A DNA stretch of 26,259 nucleotides from CAIKOD01 sp035543455 (GCA_035543455.1 DATKKE010000033.1:1-26259); one strand, 5' to 3'; counted from the first letter of the stretch, positions 7,543 through 14,907 are shown. Notes: generated by a model not told the origin, from the sequence alone. A program made the numbers and translations.

Positions 7543-8693
7543 CAGGACTCCTCCGAAAAGAGTTCTCCGATTACATGGTCGGGCGAGAACGGGGTGATGT
7601 CCTCATATCCCTGACCGGTGCCGAGGAACATGAGCGGTTTTCCGATCGTGTGGGCGATAGAGATTGCGGCACCTCCCCGGGGGTCCATGTCGGCCTTTGT
7701 AAGGACTACGGCATCGGCGCCCACCGTCTTCTCGAATTCATCGGCCCTGATAACCGCATCGTTACCCGCGACTGCTTCATCGACATACACAATAAGGTCC
7801 GGCTGTATCACTCTCCTGATCTTATCGAGCTGGTTCATCAGGTTGGCACGGTTGTGAAACCTCCCTGCGGTATCTCCAAGGACAACATCGATCTTATGTG
7901 CGATGGCATACTGAACGGTATCGAACAATACGGCAGATGGATCTGCCCCCTGCTGGTGCTGGATGATTTTAATTCCTATCCGTTCGGCATGGACGTCAAT
8001 CTGCTCGATCGCACCGGCACGGAACGTATCTCCCGCACCGATGACAACGGAAATACCATTTTTTTTCAGGTAATGCCCGACCTTGGCAACGGTCGTTGTT
8101 TTTCCTGTCCCGTTCACCCCGGTAAAAAGGATCTTGACCGGATGCTCGTGGGTCTTGATGTACGAGATAAGGTCGAACCCGTCTCCGAGGACGTCCTTCA
8201 GTGAGGTCTTAAGCGCTGAAAGGACTATCGAATCGACGGATTCCCCTATTTTCCTTCGCCGGCCGACAAGTTGCCTCTTGAGGTTGGCAAGGATCTCTTC
8301 GGTGACAGGAAACGCGACATCGTTTTCGAGGAGCACGATCTCAAGCTCGTCGATTGCGTTCCTTACATCCCCCTCGCCGATGATGAGTTCCCCGTCCCTG
8401 ACAAGGGCTTTTACCCGGTCGACAATTCCGGCCTGCTGACCGGCCTGAATATTCCGGTTATCCGGATCTCCTGCCTGAACGTTCCGGTTATCCGATTGTC
8501 GTGACTGGATATTCCGGTTATCCGGTTGTCGTGACTGGACATTCCGGTTATCCGGATCTCCTGGCTGAACATTCCGGTCATGCTGTTCATCCCGCGACAG
8601 CCCTGGATCTCCCGTAGATCCGGCAGCAGTCCCGATGTCGTTATCGAGCCTGGATCGAACTTCTTTCAACCGGGATTTCAGCGACTCGAACAT
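7542..8693 (-). CDS. ftsY: Signal recognition particle receptor FtsY
   Basis: Membrane-associated SRP receptor GTPase that docks SRP54-ribosome complexes. Of its 383 residues, 1-90 form a hydrophilic A region, then the N domain (about 90-185) and the G domain with TGVNGTGKTTT (191-201), GDTFRAGA, DTAGR and TKAD. The A region contains five copies of a ten-residue repeat, DNRN-V/I-Q followed by S/A-R/G-Q/D-P/S, at residues 38-87, which I do not recall in other FtsY proteins. GGGAGG before the ATG at 8693 is a good ribosome-binding site. It follows pfdA by 24 bases and overlaps srp54. Confidence 0.96.
   Translation of the reverse strand: MFESLKSRLKEVRSRLDNDIGTAAGSTGDPGLSRDEQHDRNVQPGDPDNRNVQSRQPDNRNIQSRQSDNRNVQAGDPDNRNIQAGQQAGIVDRVKALVRDGELIIGEGDVRNAIDELEIVLLENDVAFPVTEEILANLKRQLVGRRRKIGESVDSIVLSALKTSLKDVLGDGFDLISYIKTHEHPVKILFTGVNGTGKTTTVAKVGHYLKKNGISVVIGAGDTFRAGAIEQIDVHAERIGIKIIQHQQGADPSAVLFDTVQYAIAHKIDVVLGDTAGRFHNRANLMNQLDKIRRVIQPDLIVYVDEAVAGNDAVIRADEFEKTVGADAVVLTKADMDPRGGAAISIAHTIGKPLMFLGTGQGYEDITPFSPDHVIGELFSEES
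8433..8582 (-). repeat. Five 30-base tandem repeats inside ftsY
   Basis: Five in-frame 30-base units encode HDRNVQPGDP, DNRNVQSRQP, DNRNIQSRQS, DNRNVQAGDP and DNRNIQAGQQ (FtsY residues 38-87). The DNA shows it directly as recurring ATTCCGGTTATCCGG blocks on the plus strand. The period is a multiple of three, so gain or loss of units keeps the frame. It sits in the disordered A region rather than the GTPase core. Confidence 0.93.
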
Positions 8694-8717
8694 ACCAGGC
8701 CTCCCGGAGGAATCCCT

Positions 8718-9167
8718 TCAGCGCTGTCCCTGCTGTTGCGCCACTGCCTGCGCCTGCTGGTAGCCGGTTTCGATGCGGCGGGCTATTTCATTCATCTGGG
8801 ACCGGATACGCTCGATTGTCTCTGCAACCTTCTTACCCGAGGCTTCCATCTCGGTAATACGGTCTTTTAAATACTCGACTGCATCGGCATTTGTCCGTTC
8901 TACGACGACGTCTGACCCGATCGAGACGAACACCCTGTCAGGTTCAAGGACTTTTGCCCTGACGCTTGCCCCGCCACCGACCTGGAGAAGAACAATTTCT
9001 GAGCCGCCTGTCTCCTGGATCGATTTCAGGACCTCGATCGCCGCTGTCGCCTCCATTCTTCCCTCATCGAGCAGCTGGAGCTGGTTCGTGAATATCTCAA
9101 CCTGCTGCCCGTATTCGGAAAGATAGTGCTGGAGCGCCTGCAACTCGCGCGGGTCCACGGGGTCCAT
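8718..9167 (-). CDS. pfdA: Prefoldin subunit alpha
   Basis: Alpha subunit of the archaeal prefoldin hexamer, which captures unfolded proteins and passes them to the thermosome. The 149-aa product has two long coiled-coil helices (about 5-45 and 95-145) flanking a beta-hairpin centre with LLQVGGGASVRAKV and VFVSIGSDVVVERT, the usual alpha-prefoldin layout and length. I use the ATG at 9167 rather than the in-frame ATG at 9179, because GGTGAG, which encodes the last residues of L18Ae, lies five bases before 9167. The gap to the L18Ae stop is one base. Confidence 0.93.
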   Translation of the reverse strand: MDPVDPRELQALQHYLSEYGQQVEIFTNQLQLLDEGRMEATAAIEVLKSIQETGGSEIVLLQVGGGASVRAKVLEPDRVFVSIGSDVVVERTNADAVEYLKDRITEMEASGKKVAETIERIRSQMNEIARRIETGYQQAQAVAQQQGQR

Positions 9168-9168
9168 A

Positions 9169-9360
9169 TTACTCACCATGTACAGTAGTCACAGACTCGA
9201 TGGTGATATACCTTCTTTTCAGGCGGTGCTTACTCCCGATGACCGCCATCGTCTGTTCCTTTGCCTGCTCCTCGTTGGGTGCGCTGATAATTTTTTTATA
9301 GGGCTTCCATTCATCGCTTATCCTGAATGTGCCTTTCACTTCAAAAGTACTGTTCTCCAT
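9169..9360 (-). CDS. rpl18a: 50S ribosomal protein L18Ae (LX)
   Basis: Short archaeal form of eukaryotic L18a (also called LX), 63 aa. The N-terminus (MENSTFEVKGTFRI), the SAPNEEQAKEQTMAVIGSKH core and KRRYITIESV near the C-terminus match the family. It lies between aif6 (three bases upstream) and pfdA (one base downstream), the standard archaeal order. Its C-terminal Gly-Glu codons double as the ribosome-binding site for pfdA. Confidence 0.93.
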   Translation of the reverse strand: MENSTFEVKGTFRISDEWKPYKKIISAPNEEQAKEQTMAVIGSKHRLKRRYITIESVTTVHGE

Positions 9361-9363
9361 AAT

Positions 9364-10026
9364 TTACTCCAGAAAACCAAATACGTCTTCAATTCTTCCA
9401 AGTTCAAATCCGCTCGTTGCAAGGCCTGCAAGATATCCCGATCCGTTTACGAGCAGTCCCGCCCCGATGAGCCCTGAACCCATGTTTACCGACCCTGTAC
9501 CGACGGGAATATCGACCAGTTCCTCGAGCCTGGTAATTTCTGCCCGGGAACTCCTTGGGTGGACGATGATCCCCTTATTCGTTGCGACGGCCGCCATGCC
9601 GATCGTCTTGATGCCGCCGAAGGTGAGTTTCGTTACCGGTACACCGAGTACCTCACCAACTGCCTTCATCGTATCGGACGGCATGTCGGGATGCACGGCG
9701 GCAAACGAGTCATTGGCAAGGATGACGTTGCCGGCCGCATTCATGGTATGTTCAAGCCGGAATACTTCACGGCATTCTGAAAGGACGGCTTCTTCTTCGC
9801 CTGTTGCGAGCCCGCTCACGATAAATGCACGGCTGTTGCCGGCAAGAAGAGATCCGATGATGGAACTTCCCTGGATGGAGGTCACGACAAGGTCGACCGA
9901 GAGGGCTTCTTTGAGCTTTACCCGGAGCTCCGCCGGGGTCTCGGGGGGGATGACGGCAATATCCTCAAATACCCGCATAAAAACGCCGATATTGGGGTCG
10001 CCTCCAAACGAGACCGTCCTTTCCAT
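9364..10026 (-). CDS. eif6: Translation initiation factor 6 (aIF6)
   Basis: Ribosome anti-association factor that binds the large subunit near L14/L24 and blocks premature joining with 30S. The 220-aa product shows the pentein-fold repeats typical of aIF6 (GGDPNIGVFMRVFEDIAV, SIQGSSIIGSLLAGNSRAF, LPSDTMK-like turns and IIVHPRSSRAEI). I choose the ATG at 10026: GGTGAATAAG lies directly before it, whereas the upstream in-frame alternative is GTG at 10035 without such a site. The L31e stop is one base before the start. Confidence 0.95.
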   Translation of the reverse strand: MERTVSFGGDPNIGVFMRVFEDIAVIPPETPAELRVKLKEALSVDLVVTSIQGSSIIGSLLAGNSRAFIVSGLATGEEEAVLSECREVFRLEHTMNAAGNVILANDSFAAVHPDMPSDTMKAVGEVLGVPVTKLTFGGIKTIGMAAVATNKGIIVHPRSSRAEITRLEELVDIPVGTGSVNMGSGLIGAGLLVNGSGYLAGLATSGFELGRIEDVFGFLE

Positions 10027-10027
10027 C

Positions 10028-10291
10028 TTATTCACCGGCGAGCTCGGCCTGGACCTGCCCGTCTTCGAACTTCATTGCACGGACACGGATCTTTGCCGGC
10101 GGTTTCTGGCTTCCACGGGCCCAGACATGCTCGTTGATGCTCTTATCGAGCTTCACGTCTTCGCTCTTCATGTGTTTCTTCAGGTACGACCGGATATCCT
10201 TGATCGCGGTGCTGCTCCGCTTCCACCGTGGTGTCCGTTTCACATCGCGGAGAGGGATTATATATACATGCTCCTGCATCTTTTCTGCCAT
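10028..10291 (-). CDS. rpl31e: 50S ribosomal protein L31e
   Basis: Archaeal/eukaryotic large-subunit protein L31e, 87 aa, located near the peptide exit tunnel in known structures. Diagnostic stretches are YIIPLRDVKRTPRWKRSSTA, the KLDKSINEHVWARGSQKPP segment and the acidic C-terminus. It starts four bases after rpl39e and ends one base before aif6. The last codons (GGT GAA) provide the GGTGA signal for aif6. Confidence 0.96.
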   Translation of the reverse strand: MAEKMQEHVYIIPLRDVKRTPRWKRSSTAIKDIRSYLKKHMKSEDVKLDKSINEHVWARGSQKPPAKIRVRAMKFEDGQVQAELAGE

Positions 10292-10295
10292 AGGG

Positions 10296-10448
10296 TTACA
10301 CCTTCAACGTGCTTTTTCTCCAGTTGCGCCGCTTCGGGTGCGACACGACCTTCCGCTTAGTCCTGACCATGACCCACTGGGGGACACGCCTGTTCTGGTC
10401 ACAGGCTTTGGCAAGCCGGATTTTACGACCTTTTGATAGTTTACTCAT
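10296..10448 (-). CDS. rpl39e: 50S ribosomal protein L39e
   Basis: A 50-aa, very basic protein read by direct translation of the minus strand: it starts MSKLSKGRKIRLAKACDQNR and continues RVPQWVMVRTKRKVVSHPKR to RNWRKSTLKV. This is the full length of archaeal L39e, which lines the exit tunnel. ATG at 10448 overlaps the end of the PP-loop gene by eight bases, and TAA at 10296 is four bases before rpl31e. The L39e-L31e order is conserved in archaea. Genes this short are easily missed by length-filtered gene calling. Confidence 0.95.
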   Translation of the reverse strand: MSKLSKGRKIRLAKACDQNRRVPQWVMVRTKRKVVSHPKRRNWRKSTLKV

Positions 10449-11043
10449 TCTCTTTCTCCAAATTCTTTGTTATGACAAGGGACTGTTCGTGGTGGCCTGG
10501 AAAAAAATCTGCCAGGTTATATCCCCTTGCCTGCATTTCTTTCCTTATTGCCCGCTCATAATCCCCGTTTGGGATTGTACCGGTTTCACCATGACGTACC
10601 ACGAGGTGGCGTGCCACAAGACGATCCACCTCGGTTTTGGGGAAACCGAGCAGGGGACGGACATATGCACACCCGTACCGGTTCCCAAGCCGCTGGACTT
10701 CCGATCTCGGGAGCATCGGCACCCGGTCATTGAACCTTGTCCCGTCTGCAACCACCCGGTATTCTGCCGACAGGGCAGTCACGGCCTCGAGATGGACCAT
10801 ATTGATGGCGTCGTTCGGATATCCGCATCGTACCACGAGATCGACTGCACGCGGGAGGACCGGTTCACCGAATGCCCTCGTCCTGTGAGGGAGCCCAAGC
10901 GATGCAGCCGCTTCGGTCACTGCCTGATCGGGGACATCCCCCCCGAATACGAAGGTATTCAGTTCCACCTCATAATCCCGGGAGAGCAGGACTGCCGCGA
11001 GAGCACTGTCTTTTCCTCCGGAAAAGAGCACTCCGGCCTTCAT
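10441..11043 (-). CDS. PP-loop ATPase-domain protein (COG2117 family)
   Basis: A 200-aa archaeal PP-loop protein. The N-terminus carries the adenylating P-loop LFSGGKDSALA (6-16), as in tRNA thiolases, diphthamide synthetase Dph6 and GMP synthetase, but the rest is family-specific (VADGTRFNDRVPMLPRSE, LGFPKTEVDRLV). COG2117 was named as a predicted subunit of a tRNA thiouridylase; no reaction is established. Position inside a ribosomal-protein operon hints at RNA or translation-factor modification. ATG at 11043 overlaps the PDCD5 stop (ATGA), and its end overlaps rpl39e. Confidence 0.85.
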   Translation of the reverse strand: MKAGVLFSGGKDSALAAVLLSRDYEVELNTFVFGGDVPDQAVTEAAASLGLPHRTRAFGEPVLPRAVDLVVRCGYPNDAINMVHLEAVTALSAEYRVVADGTRFNDRVPMLPRSEVQRLGNRYGCAYVRPLLGFPKTEVDRLVARHLVVRHGETGTIPNGDYERAIRKEMQARGYNLADFFPGHHEQSLVITKNLEKENE

Positions 11044-11372
11044 CCTTTACGCGAAATCCTGAACTCCTTCTTGGTCGGAGTCAGCTGCCGGAGCAGATCC
11101 TTGAACTGCTGGTCGGTGATCTTCGATTTTAAGCGGCCACTCTGGGCAAGGAGCACGAGCTGCTGTTCAACGGCTTTCGCGAAATCAGGCTTGGTCAGCT
11201 TGATGGTGTTCAGGCGTTCCCGTGCCTCAGGCTCCATGATCTGCATGAGGACCAGGTGTATCTGCGCATCGAGCTGTCGCTGCCGTTCCGCCTCGTCCTG
11301 CTGATCGCTCTGGTGCTGCTGGAGCTGGGCAAGGCGCTTCCTGCGGATTTCAGCGAGCTCATCGTCACCCAT
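11040..11372 (-). CDS. DNA-binding protein of the PDCD5/TFAR19 family
   Basis: Archaeal homologue of eukaryotic PDCD5, 110 aa. It starts with a charged helix (DDELAEIRRKRLAQLQ) rich in Gln, followed by the compact three-helix core with ILMEPEARERL-type sequence (here QIMEPEARERLNTIKLTKPD) and the C-terminal ITDQQFKDLLRQLTPTKKEF with FRISRKG end. Members bind DNA in vitro; the cellular role is unclear. It sits 11 bases after rps19e, which is its usual archaeal neighbour, and overlaps the next gene by four bases. Confidence 0.93.
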   Translation of the reverse strand: MGDDELAEIRRKRLAQLQQHQSDQQDEAERQRQLDAQIHLVLMQIMEPEARERLNTIKLTKPDFAKAVEQQLVLLAQSGRLKSKITDQQFKDLLRQLTPTKKEFRISRKG

Positions 11373-11383
11373 GGATATCTCCC

Positions 11384-11833
11384 TTAATATCTCGCGAGTT
11401 CCGGGGTTCCTTCCATTGCATCCGGCTTCAGGCTCATCGCGACCCCGTCGAGGAACGATGCGCCCTGGGGTGAAACACGGCGGCCTGTTTTGTCATGGAG
11501 GACAAATCCGGCTGCTTCTAGTTGCTGGAACGCCTTCCGAAGCACAGATCCGCTGCCTTTCCGGAACTGTGACGGTTTGGACCCGCGGTTTCTCTTCCCG
11601 CCATAGAAACTTCTCATCCGTTCGACTCCCACCGGCCCGTCTATGTAGATCCGGCGGAATATCGATGCCGTCCTCACGAACCACCAGTCAGGGTCCTGGG
11701 GAGGCTGCTCTTTGTGGACCCCGGTCTTTGCAAATGCCGCCCATTCGGGAGGAGTGAACTCGGGGCGCTTCTTCAGCTCCGCGGCCACGCTCCTGATGAG
11801 CAGGTCAACCGGGGTATCATATACTGTTGTCAT
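11384..11833 (-). CDS. rps19e: 30S ribosomal protein S19e
   Basis: Archaeal/eukaryotic small-subunit protein S19e, 149 aa, needed for 40S/30S head maturation in eukaryotes. The signatures are clear: PPEWAAFAKTGVHKEQPP, DWWFVRTASIFRRIYIDGPV, GVERMRSFYGGKRNRGSKP and KAFQQLEAAGFV followed by GRRVSPQGASFLD. It opens the 11-gene minus-strand run ending with trmY. A strong TATA element lies about 60 bases upstream, leaving a leader of about 35-40 bases. Confidence 0.97.
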   Translation of the reverse strand: MTTVYDTPVDLLIRSVAAELKKRPEFTPPEWAAFAKTGVHKEQPPQDPDWWFVRTASIFRRIYIDGPVGVERMRSFYGGKRNRGSKPSQFRKGSGSVLRKAFQQLEAAGFVLHDKTGRRVSPQGASFLDGVAMSLKPDAMEGTPELARY

Positions 11834-11893
11834 GGTAAGACCTCACTGTCACGTTATCGATATAACAGTCTTTACTTATTTGTTCAATACATT

Positions 11894-11903
11894 TTTATAT
11901 ATT
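11894..11903 (-). promoter_or_regulatory. TATA box for the rps19e operon
   Basis: On the minus strand this reads AATATATAAA in an AT-rich patch between the YhbY gene and rps19e, the only gap of note within 12673-5641. Transcription would start near 11870, and the rps19e ATG is at 11833. Confidence 0.65.
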
Positions 11904-11946
11904 TCGAGGAGTGCTGAAATAATCGGGACAGAATTCCCCGAAATTT

Positions 11947-11954
11947 GGAAAAAA
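11947..11954 (-). terminator. T-rich terminator after the YhbY gene
   Basis: Minus-strand T6 tract (TTTTTTCC) directly after the TGA stop of the YhbY-type gene. Archaeal terminators are typically such T tracts without a required hairpin. It separates the rnp4-YhbY pair from the rps19e transcript. Confidence 0.45.
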
Positions 11955-12362
11955 TCACAATCTTCTCCGTTCTTCGAGGACGAGTGTCCTCCCCCTGACA
12001 CCGAGAAGGCGGGCGCCTGCGGCCCGTGCCAGATCTTCGGGGATTATCTCGGTATTCTGCAGCCATTTGACCTTGACTACCTTCCTTGTTTTGAGCTGGG
12101 CGGTAACTTCATTGATGATGGTCCCGGTGCATCCCTGCTTTCCTATCCAGACGGTAGGTTTCAGCTCCTGCATCAGGGTGCCGGCATCGGGTCTCCCGGT
12201 ATTCCGCGATACCGCCTTCGCTCCCTGCTTTGCACCCGGTCTGCTGTCCCGGGGCTTCCGTGCATTTTCTGCAGATTTTACTGCCCGCCTGTACGGGGCA
12301 CCCGCACCTGGTTTCCGGCCTTCGGCGGCTTTCCGCCAGGTACTTCCATGCGACTGGCTCAT
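11955..12362 (-). CDS. YhbY/CRS1-type RNA-binding protein
   Basis: A 135-aa protein with a basic, low-complexity N-terminal half (residues 1-55, many Arg/Lys/Ala) and a C-terminal CRM (YhbY) domain (about 60-135): LKPTVWIGKQGCTGTIINEV followed by KVVKVKWL and RAAGARLLGVRGRTLVL. Bacterial YhbY binds pre-50S particles; plant CRM proteins bind introns. WIGKQG replaces the more common GKxG loop form and still keeps the loop. I use ATG at 12362 because AGGAGG lies five bases before it; the ATG at 12365 is only two bases from that site, and the upstream part of the frame merely overlaps rnp4. Confidence 0.87.
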   Translation of the reverse strand: MSQSHGSTWRKAAEGRKPGAGAPYRRAVKSAENARKPRDSRPGAKQGAKAVSRNTGRPDAGTLMQELKPTVWIGKQGCTGTIINEVTAQLKTRKVVKVKWLQNTEIIPEDLARAAGARLLGVRGRTLVLEERRRL

Positions 12363-12673
12363 CATACCCTCCTGAAAGGAAACCTGGACTGCCGGTGGCA
12401 GTGAAAACAGGTGACAACAACCATCCGGTTCCTGATCCGGACACGCATATTCACGCCGGGTACGAGGAACCGGTAACAATGCGGGCAGATCTTTCGCCGG
12501 TGTTCCCGGTCGAGGCCGACACGCTGCCGCATCGCAATTTTTCTCGCGAGGGTTACGCAGCGGTCGCTCCAGCCTGGGTGCTCGGGAAAGAATTCTGCAG
12601 CCCTCTGGAACAGGACGTTGATCCGTTCATTTGCCAGCCTTTTTGTCTCTGCACTCCTGGGTCTCCCGGTCAT
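12362..12673 (-). CDS. rnp4: RNase P protein component 4 (Rnp4/Rpp21)
   Basis: Zinc-ribbon protein subunit of archaeal RNase P, the tRNA 5'-leader nuclease, homologous to Rpp21/Rpr2. The 103-aa product has a helical N-terminal half (RSAETKRLANERINVLFQRA) and the zinc site CPHC (63-66) and CFHC (89-92), with YRFLVPGVNMRVRIRNR between them. I choose ATG at 12673 because AGGTG precedes it by four bases; an upstream extension exists but lacks family similarity. Its stop overlaps the start of the YhbY gene by one base (TGATG). Confidence 0.9.
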   Translation of the reverse strand: MTGRPRSAETKRLANERINVLFQRAAEFFPEHPGWSDRCVTLARKIAMRQRVGLDREHRRKICPHCYRFLVPGVNMRVRIRNRMVVVTCFHCHRQSRFPFRRV

Positions 12674-12710
12674 CAGGCACCTGCGTATCTTCACATGATG
12701 TACTTCCCGA

Positions 12711-12720
12711 TATGATATAA
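12711..12720 (-). promoter_or_regulatory. Putative TATA box for rnp4
   Basis: Minus-strand TTATATCATA about 40 bases before the rnp4 ATG, predicting a short leader. The remaining stretch up to purN (12721-13013) is GC-rich and shows no supported gene, RNA or repeat. Confidence 0.5.
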
Positions 12721-13013
12721 CCGCTGTAGTTACCGAATGCCCGGATAGCGGATCCCGGATCACCTCCGGTCTCTCCGGTACGGCCCGGTGATGTCGATTG
12801 ATCAGGTTCCGGACTGGTCCCCGGGTATGCTGAGGAACAGGTAGAGATGTTATCCCGTCATCGTCTCCGTACCTGCAAGGATCCCGCTATTCCCGCTGCC
12901 ACCAGGTAATGGATCATCGACAGGTCGCAGCCGGGAAACCGGGCCAATCATGAGCGATTAACGGGCGGTTTTTGCGATTTAACACGGTCGATCAGGACAC
13001 CGGATCAATCCAT

Positions 13014-13643
13014 TCATTCGAGAATTTCGACGACTCTTCCCCTGATTCGGAGCCTGTCGGTGCAAAAAAGTTTTACGGCCCGTGGAAAACAGAGATGCTC
13101 CTCGTGAAGTATCCGTTCTGCAAGGGTATCCTCATCATCGCCGGGGAGGACCGGGACACATGCCTGGACAATAATCGGCCCCGAGTCCATCTGTTCATCG
13201 ACGAAATGGACCGTGCATCCCGATACCTTGACACCGTAATCGACAGCCTGCCGCTGGCCGTGGAGCCCGGGAAACGAAGGTAGTAATGCGGGGTGAATAT
13301 TTATTATGCGGCCACGGAATCTGCGCACGATGTCCGGTCCTACAATCCGCATGTACCCCGCGAGGAGTATCAGGTCGGGATTACATTCCGCGAGAACTGC
13401 GAGCAGGGCTTCCTCATACTGAGTTTTTGAAGGGAACGCCTCGAAATCCACTACCGAGACGGGAATACCGGCATTCTGCGCCCTTTCGATTGCATACGCA
13501 AAAGGATTATCGGTTATCAGACGGATACACGTCGCCGGGATATCCCCTGATTCAAGCGCATCGATGATTGCCTGGAAATTCGAACCGCGTCCTGATGCCA
13601 GTACGATGATCTTTTTCTGTCCGGGGTCAGTCATGGGGTTCAT
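13014..13643 (-). CDS. purN: Phosphoribosylglycinamide formyltransferase PurN
   Basis: Transfers a formyl group from 10-formyl-tetrahydrofolate or its archaeal equivalent to GAR in purine synthesis. The 209-aa product shows IIVLASGRGSNFQAIIDAL, LILLAGYMRIV, the catalytic INIHPALLPSFPG, the GVKVSGCTVHFVDEQMDSGP segment and the usual length. ATG at 13643 is preceded by GGTGAT at seven bases; an ATG nine bases later is the alternative. It overlaps the CNNM-type gene by 17 bases. Many methanogens use formate-dependent PurT or PurP enzymes as well, so a folate-type PurN raises a cofactor question but is common in this order. Confidence 0.93.
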   Translation of the reverse strand: MNPMTDPGQKKIIVLASGRGSNFQAIIDALESGDIPATCIRLITDNPFAYAIERAQNAGIPVSVVDFEAFPSKTQYEEALLAVLAECNPDLILLAGYMRIVGPDIVRRFRGRIINIHPALLPSFPGLHGQRQAVDYGVKVSGCTVHFVDEQMDSGPIIVQACVPVLPGDDEDTLAERILHEEHLCFPRAVKLFCTDRLRIRGRVVEILE

Positions 13644-14907
13644 TACCGGTATCACCGCTTTTATCGGGCCTGACAAGGATTTTTATCTTGACAACACGTC
13701 TGCCCCGCATCTGGACCACAACGAGTACCGAATCGGCCTCGGGAATTGCAACACTCTCGCCGGGGTGAGGTATATGGCCCAGGCGTTCGATAAGGAGACC
13801 TCCCAGCGTCTCGTACGACTCATCGACCGGGAGGCTGATATCGAGTTCGTCATTGAGGTCCTCGACCCATATCTGTGCGTCGACGATAAATTCTCCGTCC
13901 CTGATCCTGGTAATATCGGGTTCCTCGGTATCGAACTCATCGAGGATATCGCCGACGAGCTCCTCGAGGATGTCCTCGACCGTGGCGATTCCTGCAAAAC
14001 TGCTGTACTCGTCAAGAACAATCGCCATCTGGACTTTCCTGACCTGGAGCTCCTTGAGGAGGTCGTCGATCTTCTTTGTCTCGGGGACAAAGTAAGGGTC
14101 GTACATGATCTCCCGGATCGAGGTCTTTTTCTTGCCTGACAAGGCGACCGTGAAGACGTCCTTTACATTCAGGACCCCGATGATGTTGTCCACCGAGTCC
14201 TGGTACACCGGTATCCGGGAGAAACCGGTTTCATTGAACAATTTTACTGCGGTATCCACCGTGCTTGTGTCCTCGATCATCGAGACATCGATCCGCGGGG
14301 TCATGATCTCGCGGGCAGTGGTGTCTCCAAATTCGAGTACCGAATAGAGCATTTTTTTTTCTTCGGCCTCTATACTGCCTTCCTCCCGACCGACGTCGAT
14401 CCACTCCTTGATCTCTTCTTCAGTAACGGTTGGCTCCCCGAGTCCGGTCGATCCCCCGGTATGGCTGAACCTGTCGACAACCCAGATGACAGGCGAGAGA
14501 ATTTTCGATAAAACCAGGATTATGGGAGCCACCGTGAGAGGATAGTCCGCTTTCGCCCGCGTAGCATAAATCTTCGGACCGATCTCGCCGAAGATCAGGA
14601 GTACGATGGTGACGAAACCTGTTGCAATACCGATCCCGATATCCCCGTATACATCGATGGCGACTGCCGTGGCGATCGCGGCGGCGCCGACGTTAACGAT
14701 GCTGTTCCCGATAAGGATGGTGATCAGGATGTGGTCGGGGTTGTCCTTGAGTATGGCAAGTGCCGTGGCTCCTTTCCGGCCCTCGTTTACCAGTGTGCGG
14801 ACCTTCACGCGGTTCATCGCGATCAGTGCGACTTCCGCACTTGAAAAAAATGCGGACAGGACCAGGCAGATGATGAAAAGGGCGATATTGAGAGGATAAT
14901 CGATCAT
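13627..14907 (-). CDS. CNNM/CorC-type membrane protein (DUF21, CBS pair, CorC domain)
   Basis: A 426-aa membrane protein of the CNNM/CorC family, linked to Mg2+ or Co2+ efflux. In order: DUF21 transmembrane domain (about 1-180, with LSAFFSSAEVALIAMNR and ILITILIGNSIVNVGAAA), a CBS pair (about 200-320, with REIMTPRIDVSMI, GFSRIPVYQDSVDNIIGVL and IVLDEYSSFAGIATVEDILE), then the CorC_HlyC domain (about 335-415). I use ATG at 14907: a TATA-like element at 14979-14986 predicts transcription starting near or inside an upstream GTG at 14961, which lacks a ribosome-binding site. The 3' end overlaps purN. Confidence 0.92.
   Translation of the reverse strand: MIDYPLNIALFIICLVLSAFFSSAEVALIAMNRVKVRTLVNEGRKGATALAILKDNPDHILITILIGNSIVNVGAAAIATAVAIDVYGDIGIGIATGFVTIVLLIFGEIGPKIYATRAKADYPLTVAPIILVLSKILSPVIWVVDRFSHTGGSTGLGEPTVTEEEIKEWIDVGREEGSIEAEEKKMLYSVLEFGDTTAREIMTPRIDVSMIEDTSTVDTAVKLFNETGFSRIPVYQDSVDNIIGVLNVKDVFTVALSGKKKTSIREIMYDPYFVPETKKIDDLLKELQVRKVQMAIVLDEYSSFAGIATVEDILEELVGDILDEFDTEEPDITRIRDGEFIVDAQIWVEDLNDELDISLPVDESYETLGGLLIERLGHIPHPGESVAIPEADSVLVVVQMRGRRVVKIKILVRPDKSGDTGNEPHD

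Noticed and set aside
12780..12835. C/D-box-like small RNA (GTGATGT followed by CTGA) upstream of rnp4
   Set aside because: The C box is imperfect, no inner D'/C' boxes at proper spacing are visible, and such short motifs are expected by chance.
13643..13676. Upstream-extended start of purN (to 13676)
   Set aside because: The extension lies inside the CNNM-type gene and precedes the GGTGAT signal that points to the ATG at 13643.
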